Positions 38,259 through 49,875 of a stretch of DNA of 64,000 bases are shown here, in pieces (position 1 is the stretch's first letter; each line of letters begins with the position of its first letter). The translations under genes were made by a program, and so were the position numbers. Below the pieces are notes generated by a model, which searched no databases, was not told the origin of the DNA, and worked only from the letters and a program-made list of their open reading frames with translations. The DNA comes from Cinclus cinclus (lineage: Eukaryota > Chordata > Aves > Passeriformes > Cinclidae): the NCBI RefSeq assembly GCF_963662255.1, contig NC_085067.1, positions 6,352,428 through 6,416,427 of the forward strand, read 5' to 3'.

Positions 38259-39360
38259 TTATTACAAGAACATTCATCAATTCATGCCTGACTGAATATA
38301 ATTGATTTTCCTAAACACTCAACCTAATAAATGTTAGAAAAAAACATAGAATGTGATGGATTTTTATTTTAAACAGTACAAGGAAGAAATAATTGAGCGA
38401 TTATGACAGTAATTTAACGCTAGGAGCAAGGAATCCCCTGCTGATACTAATGCTGCGGCCCACTGAATTTCCCAGACTGAATAAATACAAGTGGAAATGG
38501 AGTCTTTTTATTCAATTTCTTTCTATTCTCACAGACCAAGCAGATTTTATTGCAAGGCTCCTCATGGGAATAATTCTCATGGGTAAATGCTGAATTAAAA
38601 GATATTCTGACCACTCTCTCAAACACACATACATTGTTGTGGGCTGTCTTTCTGCAGTAATTATTCCCTAAAACATGAATTGTTAGATTCCGTTCTTTCA
38701 GCAGGTCTATTTATTCAACAATATTTAACCCTAAAGTGACAATTTTGCACAGCTCAGTTACCAGCTGCCGAGGATTTACGCAATAGTTGATAAGCCTCTG
38801 ACTTGGCCACTGGTCAAAATTCCCATCGAAATATTGAATTATAGTAGAAAGGAGAAAGACAGAATGATGAGGAAAAATCGTCTGTACGAGAGTTTGGGTA
38901 GAGACAGATGGATCAGTAACTTCAGGCAATAAATAGCAGCAAAGTCCTTTTCATAACTGTCTGTAAGCTTCTGTTAGAAATGGAACAAAACCTGGTTCTT
39001 TTACAATATACACGCCTCCTGGCAAGGCTGTCTTCTCTCTTCTTAAAAAAATGTATTTTATTGTTATAAAACCACACTGCTTCCCTCCTCGAGTAATCAC
39101 TGCTTTTTGCCTTGCCTACTCCATGCAAATCATGCTGTGCTTTCCAAAAAATAACCAAAATAATTTTCTATCTCCACTCCCAAGACCTATCACCAATTCT
39201 ACCAAATCCACCAGCTGCCACCAGTGAAGGTCAAAACTTTTCTTGACCAGCTGCTGGATGCCTTCCTTTATGGAATAATAAATTCTCACGGCCATTTTTG
39301 AGCCACCCAAATTGCCATAGACTCCTTGCTAGTCCTTTGGAAAACCTAGGGTATCTAAAA

Positions 39361-39543
39361 TAGTGAATATAGAACATAGAACAAATATAAAGCTTGTAGT
39401 GAATATAAAATTATAGCGAATATAGAAGCTATAGCAAATATACAATTTATAGTAACATAAAATATAAAATGAATATAATACCTACAGCAAATATAAAATC
39501 TATAGAAAATATAAAACCTACAATGAATATAAGCCCTACAGCC
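39361..39543 (+). repeat. Degenerate 18-bp AT-rich minisatellite, about ten units
   Basis: Units such as atagcgaatatagaagct, atagcaaatatacaattt, acagcaaatataaaatct and atagaaaatataaaacct follow one another with an 18-bp period. Two units in the middle vary in length (about 20 and 15 bp). It lies within the 11.6-kb intron. Confidence 0.85.
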
Positions 39544-40086
39544 CTGTGTGTGTGGTCTCTGACTTCCTCACCAGTCAAAGCAGACTCTGCATGTTTAATC
39601 AATGAGTAAACTAACAGCAATCAAATACTAAATGCATCATCTGCGCTATTTGCTCACAACATTGTATTAAATGATTTTGCATAGGTTCTACAGCTGTAAT
39701 TAAAATGTGATTGTAAAAAGTACAGTGACATGGCTCCAATAATCAGAGCAGAGGATACGACCTATTGTGTGCTTGGAAAATGTGAAAACAGCAGTAAAGC
39801 AGGCACAAAAAGAGGGATTTATGTTGTTTATGCGGCTGGATGATATTAGGATAAATACTGAGCTAACAATACACATTGAGATAAATTATTTTCTGGTACT
39901 TTATTAGATGTGCAGCTACATATATTGATCTAATAACTGCAGAACAACTCCAGCAAAGCAGGACAAGTTACTACACTGTGGCACTTGCTCTTCCATCTAC
40001 TGCTCTATAAGTAATGGGTTTTGCAGCCTTGAGCAATTCTGCTGATGGCTTCCATTCAGTGCAGCATTGTTTGGAGAATCTATTCA

Positions 40087-40100
40087 GCTCGCATGCGAGC
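40087..40100. other. 14-bp perfect palindrome gctcgcatgcgagc
   Basis: A self-complementary 14-mer with two CpG in otherwise AT-rich intron sequence. It resembles an NRF1-like GCATGC core but lacks the usual GCGCATGCGC arms. Confidence 0.7.
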
Positions 40101-41136
40101 AAACCACAGAGGATATTGCTAATAGGTGGTACATCTGCATATACAGTGAGCTGTCAGCTGCCCTTTCTGCACAGCCTCCCCAGCCAATTCCCAACACCTG
40201 TTGTGATCTTCAGAATAATACCAGACAAGATTTCATGCTAGGCATTGTTAAAAATACATCAGCACAAACTCTGGGCAATTCTATTTGGGAAATACTGGTC
40301 AATTTTCCTCCTTTTATTTTTTCCCCCCTCTCACAGAATGGAAGCTTTTTAGAGCCAGCATTACAGATGTGCTCAGTGTCTGGAAAGCACTTTTGGGTGC
40401 TATTGCAATATAAATTATAAATGACACACAAAAACCTGTTAAAAGAACAGTAGTTTCAAATTTGAGCACTTATAAGTTTGCAAAAGCCAAGCCTGAGGCT
40501 GGTGCTCGGCCACCCTGTGTGAGGGCTCAGGAGTGGGATGGCACCACACAGGACCTGCTGTGGCTTTTCCAATGAGATTTTCCCAATGAGATCCCCTGCT
40601 CCACCCAGCTCTCAGAGGAACATGGCTTGGTGAGTGGATCCTCTGCTTCCTTGCGTGACCCCTGCACTACATTTGCTCCCAGCTAATCCCACCTCTCCTC
40701 CATCGACAGCACTAATCTCTTCCTCACGGGAGCTGCGCTGCACCACCAGAAGCGCTTCAGGACATGAATGCCTGCAGTGGCACAGTCCCTGTTTGGAGCA
40801 GTTTGGGTTCCTGGTGCCCCTGGCACACCTCCCTGCCCCGGCTGGAGGTTCCCACCCCGGCAGGAGCTGCCCCTGCCCGCTCCCGAGCCGTGACCCTGCG
40901 CAGCGGCTGCGGTGCTGCTCCCCTGCCAGAGCCTCTGGGTTTGCCTCTTCCACTGCCATCCCTCCCTTCTTGTCACTCTGTCCCCTTCCTAATTAATTTT
41001 GGCTGCTGGAAGCACCATTTCTGTCTTCTGTGCTCCACGGAGCCTTTAGCTCCAGGCAGGCAAACCCCAGCTCATACCTCACACGACCTATTGAACATCC
41101 ACAAACTTCCAGAAGGAGCCTTACCCCCACGATTTC

Positions 41137-41166
41137 CTCCTTCCTCTTCTCCTCCTTCCTCTTCTC
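41137..41166 (+). repeat. 15-bp pyrimidine tandem duplication
   Basis: Two perfect head-to-tail copies of ctccttcctcttctc in a longer pyrimidine-rich stretch. In the transcript this is a purine (GA-rich) tract. Confidence 0.9.
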
Positions 41167-41908
41167 CTCGTTGCTTCTTCTCCAAATATCCTCACAAAAG
41201 GTCCTCCAAGTGTCTCTGTCCCGGTGTCTGTCCCCTTTCCCTCCCCACCACGAAGCCCTCTCCCTGTCCTGCTCCCATACGGATGTCTCCAGTCATGGCA
41301 GGGGCAGCCTGGGGAGTGTCTCCCCTCCCTGTGGCCCCACAAAACCTCACATCACACCCAGAAAAAACAAAACCTGCCTGGTGAATGTTCACCCAGCCAG
41401 AGCAGCGACAGACTGCAGCGTGCCTGGGACAGGCACCGGCAGCAAAGCCTGAACAAATTCAAACCAGATTCTGCTGTGTTTCTGTGAACTCTTTATTCCA
41501 GACTCTTATAGGCTGGCCAAACTTGAGGTTGTTTTTTTAAATTATTATTTTAAAAAAAATTATTTTCTACTTGAAGCAACAGAAGATTCAACCCTAAGAA
41601 AAAAGGAAACAGTCCCTCATCAAAACCCTTCTATTAAATCTGGGCACAGCAGGCTCCTCACCAAAACAGTAAGAAAAACTCATAACATCTGGGGGAAAAT
41701 TGATTTTTTTTTCCTCCTAATCTTGTTCTTAAAAATGGTTGAATAATTTTTCCTGAAGTAAGGAAAAAGAGTGCAGCCAGAGACAGGCGCCCAGTGTGAA
41801 AAATGGCTAAACCCGAGGAGTCTTGCACAACTTGGAGCCACTGGAAAGTTCACAAAACCTTCTGTTTGTGTGAAACTGTCCCATTTCAGCTGAGAAATAC
41901 AGAGAGAT

Positions 41909-42220
41909 TCATAGAACCACAGAAAGGCTTGGATTGGAAGTGACCTTAAAGCCCATTCAGTGCCACACCAGCCATGGGCAGGGACACCTTCCACTGCTCC
42001 AGGCTGCTCCAAGCCCTGTCCAGCCCGGCCTTGGACACCTCCAGGGATGGAGCAGCCACAGCTGCTCTGGGCACCTTGTGCCAGTCCCTCCCCACACTCC
42101 CAGGGGACAATTCCATCCCAATATCTCATCTATCCCTGCCCTCTGGCAGTGGGAAGCCATTCCCTGTGTCCTGGCCCTCCATCCCTTGTCCCAAATACAG
42201 CTCTCCTGGAGCCACTTTAG
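41909..42220 (-). repeat. CR1 LINE 3' fragment
   Basis: Reverse complement of CR1: a catagaaccacagaaaggct tail, ggaagtgaccttaaagccc, ccatgggcagggacacctt, ccaagccctgtccagcccg and gggaagccattccctgtg. Over 300 bp are retained, one of the better copies. Confidence 0.95.
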
Positions 42221-43485
42221 GTACTGGATATGCCACAGCACAGCTGCTTTTCACCAGTCAGTGCCAAAACTCTTGGTTTCTTATTCCCAAATCCTATGTA
42301 CAGCCTAAAAATCCCCTCAATGACCAGTGACAGTCACATTAACAGCTCTGATGAAGCTCATGCAAATCCAGTGTTGCCCAAAATCCCATTTTTCAGCACA
42401 GTTCAGTGATACAATTCCTCCTAATTCCTACACCGCTGCTTTCTAGTACAGAACTACCTCCCTGGTAACAAAATATTTCAAAATAGTTCCATTCTCCTTC
42501 ATCCAGCAGGTAAATATTGTACTGCTCACAGTACAGCCAGGAGGTCACAACTGTAATGCTGCCATGTGCTTTCCAATTAAAAATAGAAAAAAAAAAAAGC
42601 CTTACACGATATATCCAGTTTAAATTATTCTCCTTGTTTTCTGACAAGATAATGAATAGCATGAACTGAGTGCTCTTCTACTTACAGTAAAATGTTAATT
42701 TGATCAAAGACCAGTGGTGTGAACAGCAAAATGAGATACTAATGTGAAAAAAAATGTATAACCTTTCCTTTAAAGTTCCACCAGCCAAACACTATTTCCT
42801 TATTCCATGCTAAATTCAGTGCTGCATGTGGGAAAATCTTTCTATGTGCAAGGAGTGGGTATTATCACAAGTAATTCTGCTGCAGTTAATGAGCCTGGTT
42901 ATGGCAGCAATCACCACGCTTGGAGCTGACATTCAGACTTGCAAGCTGCTGCAAAAGCTGTGTTTCTCAGAGTACAACATCAATTAAAGCACACTGGTTC
43001 AATGTGCTTTCATTTCCTAACTTTTCAGATATAAAAATCTGCTGTAAAACCTTTAGATAGCCCTAACTTCCACAGAACAGCAGCAAGGTTAGCAGAACAT
43101 TAGGGACATGAAAGATTTTTCAGGGCTCTGGCACCTATTTTTTCCAACAATGGAGAATTACATGATAAAAGGAGAAAAAACTCCAGAAAAACCAGAAGAG
43201 GTTGGGTTGTCTTCATTCTTGTCTTCAGGCTATTGCACTTTCCTCTGTATGCTGAAAGGCTGCCAGATAAATGTATTCCCAACTGATAGCCAGGCATTTG
43301 CAGGAAACCACGTTTGCATGAAAATAATATTAACCATATTTTGCCTTCATATGGAACTTCTCCGTGCAAGGATCTCAAATGCCCTTTGTAAAGTAAATGC
43401 TATTATTCCCATTTTACAGACAGTGAAATCCCAGGATTAAGTGAAAGACTTCATCTGCCATGAAGCAGTGCAACTTAACTGGATC

Positions 43486-43630
43486 CATGGAATGGTTTGG
43501 GCTGGGAGGGACTTTAAAACTCATTTCACTGCACCCCCTGCCAGGGCAGGGACACCTTTCCCTATCCCAGGGTGATCCAAGCTCCATCCAGCCTGGCCTG
43601 GGGCACTTCCAGGGATGCAGGGGCAATTCC
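43486..43630 (-). repeat. CR1 LINE 3' fragment
   Basis: Reads on plus as atggaatggtttgggctgg, gagggactttaaaactc, cagggcagggacacctttcc and ctggggcacttccaggg, which is an inverted CR1 3' end. Confidence 0.92.
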
Positions 43631-44434
43631 CCAGGGTGATGGTACACCAGGAAAGCATCCAGCTCACTGCCAAGGGAGTCAGAAACCAAAGCAAATCCTC
43701 TGGCACTGTCTGTGTCAGCCTTGGTGCAATGCAGGAGTCAAGGCAGGATGAATTCCCTTCCTCATGGAAGTGCAAACCCAAGGGTGCCTCATCAGGGGTG
43801 TGGTGGTCACAGCAACCCCCCCTGAGCACCAGCACCACCTGTACTGTGCTGCACTCGGTCTGCTGAGTGAAAAGGGGAATTTATTCCATCTGCTGCTCAA
43901 AAACATACATATTTTATGGCAATCTCACTTAGCAGGAATATCTTTTCGAACCATTTTCCAATGTGATTTGTTGGAGACAGGAAGGTGCCACACACAAGGA
44001 AATAAAAAATAATCTTGAGAGCAGCATTTCTGCTAAAACACCCTGGTGAGGTTTTCTTTCTACTTTTATAGCAGACACTGTTTTATATATTTTAGTGGCA
44101 CTTTGGCTCCAAAAAAATGCTTAAGTTCACTAACTCTTCCTCTACAGACTTTAAAATCCAACACTACATTTTTGTGGAATAAATGATATTGATCCAGTCT
44201 AGATTCTTTAATAAAAGCTGCTATATTTTAGAAAGTACAGTTTTCTCGATTTATTGGTATTAGGAGTTTCTATATTTGACTTTCTTTCCCAGAAAAAATA
44301 AGAAGTAGAAATCTGGGAGCACTATCAGCACTGTGAAGATAGAGAGAAAACCAATGGAAACATGTGGCTTTTCCAGAGGGATAACAAAAGAAAAAATTAA
44401 TTTCTTGTTCTTCTATAGCTTACACGACATAGTC

Positions 44435-44454
44435 CACACACACACACACACACA
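44435..44454 (+). repeat. (CA)10 dinucleotide repeat
   Basis: An uninterrupted CA run inside the 11.6-kb intron; a candidate length-polymorphic marker. Confidence 0.95.
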
Positions 44455-47044
44455 AAAGTCTCATGTTTTCTTTCTCTTTCCACTATCAAAATCTAAGGAC
44501 ATCTATACTTTAGTCTGCCTTTCAAATCTAATTCCTCCTCCTTCAGATTAAAATACAATAACCCAGGATCAAACAACCCTAACCTAAGTTCTTCTCTTTT
44601 TGTTTTAAAAGTGAAAAAGCACTTTTTCTTTGCAGGAAGCTCAAATTACAAAGCCCATTAGATTTTATTTTTTTAAACTATGTGATCAATGTATAAAGGC
44701 AGAGAAGAGATCTGGACGCATCCATGACATGAAGCCATAAATTCGGACTCTGTATTAAAACCTTAAAATGAGCCCTGCTGTCATTATAAAAAAATAAACA
44801 TATTTAATATATTTAAATATGAAAATATATTCAAGTATTTCTGTTTTCACAACCTAGGGATTATTCTTTCCAACAAAAACCTCTGTTTTTCTCAGGCACA
44901 ACTGGATGATTCTAGGTTCCTGGATGAAGTACAGAAACAGAGCAATAATTCATTTGAATAAATTTGTCATCCCAAAAGATTCGTGACTTTGCTGCCATAA
45001 ACACTGGAAAGGTGTAAACTTGAAAAGGTACAGCAAAGTGGCAACCATAAATATTTGTCTAAAATAAACACTCACACGACTGTAACTGCTGTGAATGCAG
45101 AAATGTATACTGGAGCTTCATTAACTTCCCTGATTGGAAATTAGAATATTCTGGGAATCAAACAATAAAAAATTCAAAGATGCTGTATCCCAAACTATGA
45201 TAAATCATTTATTTTGACAAGTATGGGTAGTTTAGTTTTAATTATTTATTCTTATACTTCGTAGCATATCAGAAAATATGCAGTGATTTATTGTGCAAAA
45301 TGAAATCTTAATAAAACGAGCCCCTTCACCAAACTACAGCATTATTAAATCTTCATGGAAATGCAGGGGGAACTCGTGGGTTATGTTATCGAGTTTTGTC
45401 ATCGAGCTGCTGGGTTAATAAAGTGAAAGGAGCCCTTCCTACTGTATTTGGCTCTAGTGTGCCCTCAGCTCCTGCACACAGTCCCACAGTCTGGGGGATG
45501 AGGAGAGGCTGGGCAGGGATTCTGCACCCACACTCTCCTGCTGCCTGGGAGATGATGGAATTGCATCTTTTACCCTGAAACCAAGGGGGGTTCTGCCTCC
45601 AGACCTTACATCCCTCCTGAAGCCCCGTGGCAGGAGCTAACAGCTCCTTCTCGAGGCAGCTGCAGCTGGACCAGACATTTTAATTTACTATTCTTGCCCT
45701 TTTTTTATATAGAAAAACCTCTCAGGGCTTTCCAAGGGAAGGGTTACACCCCTGTCACACCACAGTGGGTGTAACTTGGTGTACTCTGATCTCTGCCAGC
45801 CAGAACGGACCAGCCCTGCCTAAAACCCCACTCAAGAGCGTGGATTAATGGCACTGAGCACCTGGATGAGCAGCTGAGGAAGAGGGGCTGTCACCACCCC
45901 TCATCTCCAGCACCCACCTCTGTCCCAGCCAGGGATTCATTTCTCCCACTATTATGTTTTGTGGGAAAATTCAGTTTACACCTTGTGTTAATGACACAAT
46001 GGAGAGGGAGGGAGCTTTGCGGCCACTACCCCTCCCTCTCTCCGAGCAGAAAATTGCAAAGCTCATTGGCATTTAAAGGCAATTATTCTGATGAGCCAGT
46101 AATTTGTTCTGGGGTTGGTATCACACAAAAAGAAAGCTCCTGCATGAAAAAACTTAAGGATCCAAGTGAGAAAAAACACTAGGAGAGGTGATGGAGCTGA
46201 AGATAAGAATGGTCCCAGCTTCACCCCACAGGACACAGGAGTGGGAGCACAACATCAGCTCTGTCCCTGTCGATTTGATCATTTCTATGCACACCTGGAC
46301 CAAGGTCAGGGGGCACATCCATCCCCTTTTCCTGCAGAACTGGAGAGGGAAAGGCACTCCCCACCTCTCAGAAGCCAGAGAGGAGTCCTCACAACAGCAA
46401 GAGAAGTTCTGAAGTGCCAGCTCTGGATTTCAAAAGGACAGGAATTGGGAAAGGCATTTTCAAGAAATGTCTGATATATAACATGTAAATTTCTGCTCTG
46501 AATCCCAGTCGTTTGGGTCAGTGCTAATTCCAGAGCAGCAAAACATCACATCCACATCAGCAAGGCAGTCCCTGAGCAAAGCAGGAGTCATGCTGAGCAC
46601 TACTCTTTAAAGGTAGCCTTAATAATGGGGAATGAGCACTTACTGAAATGGTAAAAGGAAATGTTAATTTAACTATTAAATACATAATTAGGTTAAGTAC
46701 TTGTTTCTGCAATTGTAACACTTCAGTCTGATGCAAACTCACTTTCTGGCCTGTGCAATAGATTTAATTTCTTCCAGTACTTTTTTTTTTTTAACTATGA
46801 AGAGCTAAAACACAGGAATCGCTGCTAGTAAGATTAGATATAATTCATCAAAGTGTTTTATAATGTTAAAGCACCACACAAGGCAAAGACTCTATGGGCA
46901 TGCTTCAGCAAATGAGCTGAGCCACTGCAGCAGCTCCCGCTCCTCTCCAGGTGAACCTGCCCTTCCCTTCTCCAGCTCCTCCAAGGCCAGAGTCCCTCTG
47001 TGCCCCTCAAGGAGCCCCAGCACAAGAGAGACTGTGCACAACAG

Positions 47045-47505
47045 AACTGCTGGAGCAATTCCAGAGGAGGCCACGGAGCTGCTCCCAGAGCTGGAGCCCC
47101 TCTGGAGCCAGGCTGGGAGAGCTGGGGGTGCTCACCTGGAGAGGTGAAGGATCCAGGCAGAGCTCAGAGCCCCTTCTAGGGCATAAAGGGGCTCCAGGAG
47201 AGCTGGAGAGGGACTGGGGACAAGAGATGGAGGGACAGGACACAGGGAATGGCTTCCCACTGCCAGAGGGCAGGGATGGATGGGATATTGGGATGGAATT
47301 GTCCCCTGGGAGGGTGGGGAGGGACTGGCACAAGGCACCCAGAGCAGCTGTGGCTGCTCCGTCCCAGGAGGTGTCCAAGGCCAGCCTGGACAGGGCTTGG
47401 AGCAGCCTGGGCCAGTGGAAGGTGTCCCTGCCCATGGCAGGGGTTTGGAAATGGATGATCTTCAAGGTCCCTTCCAACCCAAACCATTCCATGATTCTGT
47501 GATTT
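47045..47505 (+). repeat. CR1 LINE 3' fragment, one of the two longest copies
   Basis: Starts in the CR1 region around ctgctggagcaattccagag and continues through gggctccaggagagctgg, agagggactggggac, gggatggatgggatattgg, tgtccctgcccatggcagg and ccaacccaaaccattcc to the tail atgattctgtgatt. Its antisense gives a 243-codon accidental open stretch at 47007-47738. Confidence 0.95.
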
Positions 47506-48293
47506 TGGTGCTGTGGTTTCTCCCATGTTTTGTCGAGCTGCCTCAAGCTGCTAAACCCACAGAGAACAAACATGCTCCCTTCATCCCAAATCCAGGCACT
47601 TCCTGAGCTCAGTGAAGGGTCCCCCAGGTGCCAGAGCTGCTGTTTGGAAGGGGATGGGACTGCAGCAACCAGAGGGGGAGGAAGAAGAGAGGGAAGATGA
47701 GGAAAGGGGAGGCAGAATCCCCTCCTCTGGATTTCCAACAGCTCAGATGAACAGCACGCTGGTTTAATGTACAGTCAGATTTTGCAGAATTACCACCAAA
47801 CTAAGGGTTATGAACATAAGCAGTTATAAATTTTACCTAAATACTGGAAAAGCACCACAATACAGAAAAACAAACAAACAAAAAACAACCCACATTGCAG
47901 CTTTGTACTAGTTAGATAGAAAAATAGCACTTCCAGATAAATAGGTATAATACATTGTAGGAGGAAATGAGGAATTCAGAAATACCTGTTCTTTAGCTAC
48001 AGCCCCCTTCAGAGTGAGGGGAAAAAGCCAGCTACTGGGTACATCACAGCAAAATGTACTGCCTTTGCAAAAATCACAAAATAATGCTAGCAAGACATTT
48101 TTAACACCTACATAATTTCTAAAAAGTCTACATATTTTCAAATAATTACTAGCGCTTTCATAAATATTTAATGCTGTCTACAAAAGTTCTTTGACAGAAC
48201 TAAAAACCCACTCTACAAACACTAGTTTGCTTTTACTGACAAAATAATCAACTCAACAACTTACAAATATGATTTTGGTTTCATTGACACATT

Positions 48294-48731
48294 AAGATGC
48301 TGGAGTGTGTCCAGAGAAAGGAATGGAGCTGAGGAAGGGCTTGGGGCACCAGGAATGGCTGAGGGAGCTGGGGGGGCTCAGCCTGGGGAAAAAGAGGCTC
48401 AGGGGGGACCTCCTCTCTCCCTACAACTCCCTGGAAGGAAGCTTTAGGTGAGAGCTGGGCTCTGCTCCCAGGTAAGAAGTGACAGGAAACAGCCTCAGGT
48501 TGCTCCAAGGGAGGTTTAGGTTGGATATCAGAGAAAATCTCTTCATTGAAAGAGTTGTCCAGCCCTGGCACAGCTGTCCAGAGGCAGGGGTGGAATCCCC
48601 ATCACTTCAGGGATTTCAAAGCCCTGTGGATATGGCACCTGGGGACATGGGTTAGTGGTGCCTTGGCAGTGCTGGGTGATGGTTGGACTGGATGATCCCG
48701 GAGGGCTTTTCCAGTGGAAATGATTCTGTGA
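48294..48731 (+). repeat. CR1 LINE 3' fragment of a different subfamily
   Basis: Shows aagatgctggagtgtgtcca, ctgggggggctcagcctgg, cctcaggttgctccaaggg, gttggactggatgatcccg and a tgattctgtg end. The body differs from the other copies and fits a separate CR1 subfamily. It lies about 800 bp from the previous CR1, in the same orientation. Confidence 0.88.
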
Positions 48732-49826
48732 GTTGTATTTTCCAATTTTCCAAGAACTAATGTAAAGGCCAACAGCACTTGCTGTAGACTTGACAGCTGC
48801 AGCAGGGGAGTGTGGGGGCTGAAAGCTGATCTGGCAAAAGGGAAAAGACAGAACAAAACAACAGCTGGAGCAGGGGGCACATTTTCAACAGGATCAGTGA
48901 CCTGGTCTGGCTCTCACAGCCACTGCTGACAGCAGGACCCAGGGAGGGGAAGGAGCTGCCACTATTCCTCCCAGAAGGGAGCTGCTCTTAGGTGAACTTC
49001 AGCTGGATTATAAAACCATAGCCTGGGAGATTTCAGATTGCAATCTCTGGTTGTACCTGGCAGAGGGATTAATGAAGCTCACTGATAAGCAAATGCCTGG
49101 CTGAGGTTTCCTTTCCTTCTGTGAAACCACCACCCAGTGGCTTGTGGAATTTTCACTGCCATGGAAGCCTGCCTAGCCATCCCCATCTCCACCCCCACCT
49201 CACTCCCTCAGAAGGGTTCTCTGCGTGGCTGTTGTTGGGTTTGGGTTTGTTAAAGCTCAATATTTCTGCCACTCGTGTCAGGAGCGTGTGCGCTGTGAGA
49301 CATTTCACAGCCCAAACTAACATCTGCAGGAACAAATGGCTATTTCTTTGTGGTCCTGCACAGAAAAAGTAGTCTGATCCAACCCTTGCTAAAAATTAAT
49401 ATGCCAATAAAACACAGCAGAAAAGGAAGGGGGAAACAAGTCTGGAGAAATCCCCAAAACCTGCAGCCCTGCCACAGCCACAGGGCAGAGGCCCTTTAAT
49501 TTGGGCAAACCATTCACCTGCATGTCTGAATAGAGGCCAACATGACGGATTTAGAAACATAAAGCCAAGAATAAATACAGTGGGAAACGTAAGTTTAAAT
49601 TATTAGAAGGTAAATATATGGCAAGCACTGCTCTACTGTGCACACAATCCTTAGAGAGCATCCCTAAAGAGCTGTATTTTGCTCCAAATTTGCATATTTT
49701 CTTACTCCACACAGTTATGACTGCGAAGTGCATATAAAAGAACAGTCATGAAATCCAAAAGAGAATTAAAAAAGAATAATCAAAGTCACACTTAGAATTT
49801 TATGGGGGACTCATTTAAAATCCTAC

Positions 49827-49875
49827 CTGATTCGCTCTTTCAAGGTCTGTCATGATCATCTCGATTTCATCAGCC
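49827..49875 (-). CDS. CUX1: CUX1 coding exon, coiled coil (ADEIEMIMTDLERANQ)
   Basis: This 49-nt exon encodes sixteen codons, ADEIEMIMTDLERANQ, preceded by one base that completes a lysine codon from the upstream exon. The acceptor is ...tctcccag and the donor gtagga. The residues match the CUX1/CASP coiled coil, and E, I, M and L show heptad-like spacing. It joins directly to the next exon (RAEVAQ...), as in human CUX1. The upstream exon, expected to end with a KYDEETTAK-like sequence, was not found to the right and is presumably outside the window. Probably exon 9 by human numbering. It starts in phase 2 and ends at a codon boundary, so skipping it would shift the frame. Confidence 0.93.

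Noticed and set aside
40612..41452. Cluster of long open stretches, up to 206 codons, on both strands
   Set aside because: G+C-rich and pyrimidine-rich DNA with few stops; translations are Pro/Ser/Leu-rich and do not resemble a family.
47007..47738. 243-codon minus-strand open stretch
   Set aside because: It is antisense to a CR1 LINE 3' fragment; the peptide is a by-product of the repeat.
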